A stretch of 64,000 bases of DNA, taken from positions 2,790,001 through 2,854,000 of the forward strand of contig NZ_LOAJ01000001.1 of NCBI RefSeq assembly GCF_001542905.1. The letters run 5' to 3'. A model generated the notes under the pieces. That model had not been told where the DNA came from. It searched no databases and was given only the letters and a program-made list of their open reading frames with translations. The stretch's first letter is position 1. Each line of letters starts with the position of its first letter. The DNA is from Halorubrum aethiopicum (GTDB lineage Archaea; Halobacteriota; Halobacteria; Halobacteriales; Haloferacaceae). Below, one piece after another: positions 59,834 to 64,000 of the stretch. A program made the position numbers and the translations under genes.

Positions 59834-59867
59834 CCGCCGGTTCGGACGGGCGAACGCGGGCGTCCGC

Positions 59868-61037
59868 CTACTCGCGGAACGTCAGCCCGGCGCGAAACTC
59901 CCGCGCCCGCGACAACAGCGCGTCGCGGGCGGCCGACTCCGGCTCCGCGCCCTCGTCGGTCAGCGTCAGGTGGCCCATCTTCCGGAGCGGGCGCGCCTCC
60001 TCTTTGCCGTACCAGTGGAGCGAGGCGTCCGGTGCGTCGAGGACCGTCTCGACGCCGCGGAGGGTCGCGGGCCGGCTCCCGTCCGTGTCCCCGAGCACGT
60101 TCGCGGTCACCGCGGGCGCGACGAGGTCGGTCGGGCCGAGCGGCCAGCCGAGCACGGCGCGGACGTGGTTCTCGAACTGCGAGGTCCGCGTCCCCTCGAT
60201 CGTCCAGTGACCGGAGTTGTGCGGGCGCGGCGCGATCTCGTTGACGAGCACGTCGCCCTCGCGGGTCTCGAACAGCTCGATCCCGTAGACGCCGCGCCCG
60301 TCGAGGAAGTCGAGGACGTCCTCGGCGACCGCCTCGGCGCGGGCGATCACGTCGTCGTCAGCGCGGGCGGGAGCCACGCTCTCGCGGAGGATCTCCTCGC
60401 GGTGGACCGTCTCCGTCACGGGGTAGGTCCGGGTCGCGCCGTCGGCCCCCTTCAGTCCCATCACGGCGATCTCGCGCTCGAAGTCGACGAACCGCTCGGC
60501 CATCGCGTCGCCGCCGACGTCCGCGAGCGCGTCGGCCGCCTCCTCGGGTTCGTGGACCGGGACGTTCCCGCGGCCGTCGTAGCCGCCGCGGCGGGCCTTG
60601 AGCATGACGCCGCCGAACTCCTCGACGACGCGCTCGAGCCCCTCGGCGGTCGCGACCGCGGCGAACTCCGGCACGGGGATCCCGGCGTCCGCGAGCGCCT
60701 CCGTCTGGACCAGCTTGTCCTGGATCGTCTCGAGTGTCGCCGGGTCCGGCTGGACGGGCACGTCGTGTTCCGCGCCCGCCGCCGCCAGCACGTCGGGGTC
60801 GGCGAGCTCGATCTCGAAGGTGAGCGCGTCGACGCGCGCGGCGAGGTCGCGGATCCCCTCGGGGTCGTCGAAGTCGGCGACGATCTGGTCGCGGGCGACC
60901 CCGGAGGCGGGACACTCCGGTGTGGGGTCGAGGACGACCACGTCGACGCCGAGCGGCGAGGCCGCCTCCGCGAGCATCCGTCCGAGCTGTCCGCCGCCGA
61001 CGACGCCCAGGGTCGGGCCGGGCAGGGTGATCGACAT
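59868..61037 (-). CDS. purK: 5-(carboxyamino)imidazole ribonucleotide synthase
   Basis: A 389-residue ATP-grasp enzyme of purine synthesis that carboxylates AIR with bicarbonate and ATP to N5-CAIR. Features are the N-terminal GVVGGGQLGRMLAEAASPLG, QDKLVQTEALADAGIPVPEF, the ATP loop KARRGGYDGRGNVPVHEPEE, RFVDFEREIAVMGLKGADGA and the metal-binding NEIAPRPHNSGHWTIEGTRT. PurE, which takes the product onward, is not in the window in this direction; haloarchaea often keep purE nearby, so its absence is a small oddity. A TATA-like GAATAAATATT lies at 61062-61072. Confidence 0.95.
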   Translation of the reverse strand: MSITLPGPTLGVVGGGQLGRMLAEAASPLGVDVVVLDPTPECPASGVARDQIVADFDDPEGIRDLAARVDALTFEIELADPDVLAAAGAEHDVPVQPDPATLETIQDKLVQTEALADAGIPVPEFAAVATAEGLERVVEEFGGVMLKARRGGYDGRGNVPVHEPEEAADALADVGGDAMAERFVDFEREIAVMGLKGADGATRTYPVTETVHREEILRESVAPARADDDVIARAEAVAEDVLDFLDGRGVYGIELFETREGDVLVNEIAPRPHNSGHWTIEGTRTSQFENHVRAVLGWPLGPTDLVAPAVTANVLGDTDGSRPATLRGVETVLDAPDASLHWYGKEEARPLRKMGHLTLTDEGAEPESAARDALLSRAREFRAGLTFRE

Positions 61038-61108
61038 CTACCCGGAATATCGCACGTCGACGAATAAATATTCCTGAATACGCCGATCGATACCCACGTT
61101 CGTGGATC

Positions 61109-62026
61109 TCAGTTCCCGTCGTCAACCCGCGCCTCCTCGCCCGCCAGCATCTCGAGCACCTGCATCACGCCCGAGTTGTCGTCGCGGCCCATGTCGTTTT
61201 GGACCATGGACTTGTACAGCTCGTGGGCGAGTTCGGTCTGGGGCATCGGCGAGCCGAACGCCTCGCCGGCGTCCGTCGCGATCCGGAGGTCCTTGTACTG
61301 GTACTCCGCGAAGAAGCCCGGATCGAAGTCGCCGCGGATCATCGATTCGGCGCGGTTGTCCAGCGTCCAACACCCCGCCGCGCCGCCGCTGATCGCGTCC
61401 ACGACCGCCTGGAGGTCCGCGCCCGCGTTGTGGGCGAACACCAGCGCCTCGCTCACCGCGACCATCTGGGCGGAGACGACGATCTGGTTACACGCCTTCG
61501 TCGTCTGTCCCGCCCCGCTCGGCCCGCAGTGCGTCACCGTCTCGCCCATGACCTCGAGGGCGTCCCGCCACTCCTCGAGGACGTCCTCGTCGCCGCCGAC
61601 CATGATCGAGAGCGTGCCCTCGATCGCGCCCGACTCGCCGCCCGAGATCGGCGCGTCGAGCACGTCGACGCCCGCCTCGCCGAGCCGCTCCGCGACCGCC
61701 TCCGCGACCGTCGGCGAGATGGTCGAGTGGTCGATGAGAGTGGTTCCGGGAGTCACGCCGTCGATGACCGGCTCGGGTTCGTCGCCCTCGCCGAGCACCA
61801 CGTCCTCGACCGCGGGCGAGTCGGGGAGACAGAGGAAGACGACGTCGCTCCGCTCGGCGACGCCCGCGGGCGATCCCCCGTCCTCGCCCCCGTACGCGAC
61901 GAGCTCCCCGACCGATTCGGCCGAGCGGTTGTGTCCCACGACGTCGTACCCCGCGTCGAGGAGGTTCTTCGCCATCGGCAGGCCCATGATACCGAGTCCG
62001 ACGAATCCGGCGGTGGCTGTCGCCAT
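61109..62026 (-). CDS. NAD(P)-dependent beta-hydroxyacid dehydrogenase (3-hydroxyisobutyrate / tartronate semialdehyde reductase family)
   Basis: A 305-residue enzyme. The dinucleotide loop is GFVGLGIMGLPMAKNLLDAG and the substrate motif is DAPISGGESGAIEGTLSIMV. The catalytic lysine is in SGAGQTTKACNQIVVSAQMV, and GFFAEYQYKDLRIATDAGEA is the C-terminal family segment. Relatives reduce tartronate semialdehyde or oxidise 3-hydroxyisobutyrate; sequence alone does not decide. HNRSAESV after the second strand fits NADP. It is 71 bases upstream of purK on the same strand, but the link is not obvious. Confidence 0.88.
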   Translation of the reverse strand: MATATAGFVGLGIMGLPMAKNLLDAGYDVVGHNRSAESVGELVAYGGEDGGSPAGVAERSDVVFLCLPDSPAVEDVVLGEGDEPEPVIDGVTPGTTLIDHSTISPTVAEAVAERLGEAGVDVLDAPISGGESGAIEGTLSIMVGGDEDVLEEWRDALEVMGETVTHCGPSGAGQTTKACNQIVVSAQMVAVSEALVFAHNAGADLQAVVDAISGGAAGCWTLDNRAESMIRGDFDPGFFAEYQYKDLRIATDAGEAFGSPMPQTELAHELYKSMVQNDMGRDDNSGVMQVLEMLAGEEARVDDGN

Positions 62027-62090
62027 ACGTCCCGTGTCGTCGAACGGCGCATAAACCTGATCCCGGCGGCCGTCTCCGCCTCGCCGGACG

Positions 62091-62834
62091 CTACACCGAG
62101 ACGGTCGCGAGGTCGCTCTCCAGCTCCTCGACGAACTCGTTGTACGCCTCGACGAAGCCCGCGAACGGCTCGGCGTACTCGCGCACGTCGGCCGCTGAGG
62201 GGGCCTCGTACTGCGAGAGGAGGTAGAGCCCGCCGGAGCCGCCGACGCGGAGGTACGACACCGATCCCTCCTCCCACTTCAGCTCCCAGCGGTCCCCGCC
62301 GACGCGGGCGGTGAACGTCCCGTACTCGTCGCCCTCGTAGCGGTACACCTCGCCGGCGATGACGCCGCAGGTCTCGCGGATCGAGTCGAGCACCCGGTCG
62401 CGCTCGGCGACGACCCCGTCGGTCGAGGCGGGCTCCGGGAACTCCGCGGAGACGCCGTCGAGCACGCCCGACAGCGAGTCGACGTACGCGTTCCAGGCGG
62501 CCACCATGTTCGGGTAGTCCTCGAGGGCGGCCGACAGCCCCGCGGGATCGGGGGGCTGTTTCGTCGAGACGACGTAGGTGTCCGAGCCGCGCTTCGGGGA
62601 GAACAGCAGGAACTCCAGCTCGCCGGCCTCGTGTTTGACGGTCCACTCGCCGGCGTCGGTCTCCAGCGTCTCCCGGCCGTAGTCGCCGCCCTGGAGCTTC
62701 GCGAGCCGGTAGGCGATCCCACCGGCGTGGTCGCGGACCGCGGCGACCAACTCGTCGCGCCGGTCCGCCACCGCCTCCGCGTCGGACACGTCGAGGTCGA
62801 TGCCGAGCCCGGCCGTCTCGGAAGGGGAACTCAC
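62091..62834 (-). CDS. Haloarchaeal conserved acidic protein
   Basis: A 247-residue soluble protein with two similar halves. The first contains GEWTVKHEAGELEFLLFSPK and the second DRWELKWEEGSVSYLRVGGS, each followed by a strand (GSDTYVVSTKQPP; GGLYLLSQYEAPS) and a helix (LSAALEDYPNMVAAWNAYVD; VREYAEPFAGFVEAYNEFVE). The half-repeat suggests an internal duplication of an alpha/beta unit. There is no motif for catalysis and no membrane helix. It lies between the truncated tubulin-family gene (start side, 45 bases) and the dehydrogenase gene on the same strand. Function unknown. Confidence 0.7.
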   Translation of the reverse strand: MSSPSETAGLGIDLDVSDAEAVADRRDELVAAVRDHAGGIAYRLAKLQGGDYGRETLETDAGEWTVKHEAGELEFLLFSPKRGSDTYVVSTKQPPDPAGLSAALEDYPNMVAAWNAYVDSLSGVLDGVSAEFPEPASTDGVVAERDRVLDSIRETCGVIAGEVYRYEGDEYGTFTARVGGDRWELKWEEGSVSYLRVGGSGGLYLLSQYEAPSAADVREYAEPFAGFVEAYNEFVEELESDLATVSV

Positions 62835-62879
62835 GTCCCGACGGGGGCGACGAACGGGGTTAACCGGTTCGGTCGGGAA

Positions 62880-64000
62880 CTACTCGGTTCGATCCGGGAT
62901 CGACGCGCGGATCTCGCGGATCCGCTCGGGCTCGTCGATCCCCGACCGCAACACGATCGCGAACACCGCCTCGCCGTCGGGGACCGGCGCGTCCCCGCTC
63001 AAGATCGCGCCGGAGCCGGTCTCCTCGGCGAGCCACCGCCGCCCGTCGGCGATCGCCTCCCGGTTGAGCCAGGCGGGCGGCCCGCCGACGACGAGCAGGG
63101 TCCGGTCGGCGCGGCCCTCGGGGACCTCGACCGTGTTCTTCCCGCGGGTCGCCTTCCGGATGACCGTCTCGACGGCCGACACCGCGGCGCTCGTGTCCAC
63201 CTTCTCCGGCTCCGAGGAGCCGAACAGCCCGAGTCCGAACCGCGACTCCGTCTTCGGGGACTCGACCGCCTGGGTCGCGTAGCCCAGCGCGGCGATCTCC
63301 CCGTCGTCGCCGACCGCGCGGGCGACGTCGCTGGCGTCGAGCACCTGCTGGGGGGTGACGGCGTCCTCGTCGCCCTCGCCGGCCCCGAACAGCGCCGCGA
63401 TCCGGTCGGCGACGACCCCGTTCAGCCGGTCGCGAGCGTCCGCCACCGTCTCGCCGCCGCCGAGCCACGCGTCCGTGTCGAAGGGGAAGACGGCGGCCGT
63501 CCGCTCCGAGAGCGCCCCGAGCGTCCGGGCCGCGTTCCGCTCCGCGAGCGGCCGTCGCGGGCTCGGGCCCCCCTCGTCGCCGTCCCTCGGTGTCGCCCCC
63601 GTCTCCGCGTTCGGGTCGCTCTCGGCGGGCGTCGGGAGGACCGCGACCGCGTACACCGGCGCGTCGTACAGCGTCTCGAGCTCCGCGGCGAGCGCCGGGG
63701 CCGCGCCGCCGCCGGCCGCGCCGCCGACCCCGACGACGAGGAGGAACGCCTCGGCGAGCGACGGGCGCTGGTCGTCGAGCGCGCGACCGAGCTCGCTCGC
63801 GTGGACCTCGCCGAGCTCCCGGCCGGCGTGGAGGTCGCCGTCGAGCCCGTCGCCGCCGGCGGCGTCCCCGAACCGGTACCGGCGCTCCTCGCCGAGCGCC
63901 TCCAGCGAGTCGAGCGCCGCCATGTCCGTGTCGAACGCGGAGACGCCGTGGAGGAAGGGATCCCCGTCGTGGTCGGCCGCGAGCCGGTCCGCGATCCGGC
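62880..64000 (-). CDS. Tubulin/FtsZ family protein, divergent CetZ-like, 5' truncated
   Basis: The frame is open to the window edge, beginning RIADRLAADHDGDPFLHGVS, so the start lies beyond 64000. The visible 373 residues resemble the haloarchaeal CetZ layout: DLHAGRELGEVHASEL, then LLVVGVGGAAGGGAAPALAA and a strand APVYAVAVLPTPAESD. The tubulin signature, normally GGGTGSG, reads GGAAGGG, so GTP phosphate contacts are altered. NAARTLGALSERTAAVFPFD and ATQAVESPKTESRFGLGLFG follow. The C-terminus (DRTLLVVGGPPAWLNREAIA) lacks the FtsZ tail. CetZ1 and CetZ2 of Haloferax control cell shape; this looks like a non-canonical member with reduced GTP binding. Role unknown. Confidence 0.78.
   Translation of the reverse strand, partial: RIADRLAADHDGDPFLHGVSAFDTDMAALDSLEALGEERRYRFGDAAGGDGLDGDLHAGRELGEVHASELGRALDDQRPSLAEAFLLVVGVGGAAGGGAAPALAAELETLYDAPVYAVAVLPTPAESDPNAETGATPRDGDEGGPSPRRPLAERNAARTLGALSERTAAVFPFDTDAWLGGGETVADARDRLNGVVADRIAALFGAGEGDEDAVTPQQVLDASDVARAVGDDGEIAALGYATQAVESPKTESRFGLGLFGSSEPEKVDTSAAVSAVETVIRKATRGKNTVEVPEGRADRTLLVVGGPPAWLNREAIADGRRWLAEETGSGAILSGDAPVPDGEAVFAIVLRSGIDEPERIREIRASIPDRTE

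Noticed and set aside
59830-61067. Several 300-440-codon ORFs antisense to purK and the dehydrogenase gene
   Set aside because: Shadow frames; the opposite strand carries complete enzyme motifs.

Overview
The window is a 64 kb stretch of haloarchaeal chromosome. GC is very high with strong third-position bias, the proteins are highly acidic, secreted proteins carry Tat lipoprotein signals, and TATA-like boxes lie about 25-35 bases before many start codons, which implies leaderless mRNAs. Gene content and repeat type resemble Halorubrum or a near relative; that placement is an inference from general knowledge. I see no phage, insertion sequence, rRNA operon or CRISPR array. There is one tRNA gene (Val).

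Layout. 0-10 kb: the 3' end of a fumarylacetoacetate-hydrolase gene, a universal stress protein, a TAXI-TRAP transporter (Tat lipoprotein, fused permease, one-helix protein), two small haloarchaeal proteins, a D12-class adenine methyltransferase, a second stress protein coupled to a DUF63 membrane protein, a DUF2150-like protein and a TatD-like hydrolase. 10-18 kb: a membrane-anchored VEET-repeat protein, a desuccinylase-like hydrolase divergent from a RimK glutamate ligase fused to a RimB-like protease, a Rieske protein, an AlkA-like glycosylase, a bifunctional beta-oxidation enzyme and an SDR. 18-26 kb: asd, a decayed PIN toxin gene, tRNA-Val, glutaredoxin, cobalamin adenosyltransferase, thioesterase, phoU, a MATE exporter, a polysaccharide deacetylase and a low-GC membrane protein. 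26-43 kb: malic enzyme, membrane proteins, a second MATE exporter, MscS, a PAC2 protein, TrmB, a frameshifted YdjM-like gene, aroA, a histidine kinase, arginase and an HTH regulator. 44-54 kb: type II NADH dehydrogenase, then a nucleoside uptake and salvage cluster on the minus strand (BMP lipoprotein, ATPase, two permeases, GNAT, cytidine deaminase, nucleoside phosphorylase). 54-64 kb: DNA ligase, a GshA-like ligase, a 7TM-PAS histidine kinase, purK, a beta-hydroxyacid dehydrogenase and a truncated tubulin/FtsZ-family gene.

The most interesting signal is non-coding. Three copies of a 340-380 bp element (about 18.2, 21.8 and 43.6 kb) share both ends and carry hairpins whose arms differ in sequence yet still pair. 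All three lie between convergently transcribed genes. I find no credible protein in them; they look like a structured RNA or DNA repeat family. Other leads are a TACT-N7-GAGTA site, the motif described for halobacterial TrmB, placed just downstream of the TATA box of the nucleoside operon while a TrmB gene sits in the same window; the RimK-RimB fusion; an 8-bp duplication that breaks an otherwise intact gene; and a tubulin-family protein with a degenerate GTP-binding loop.
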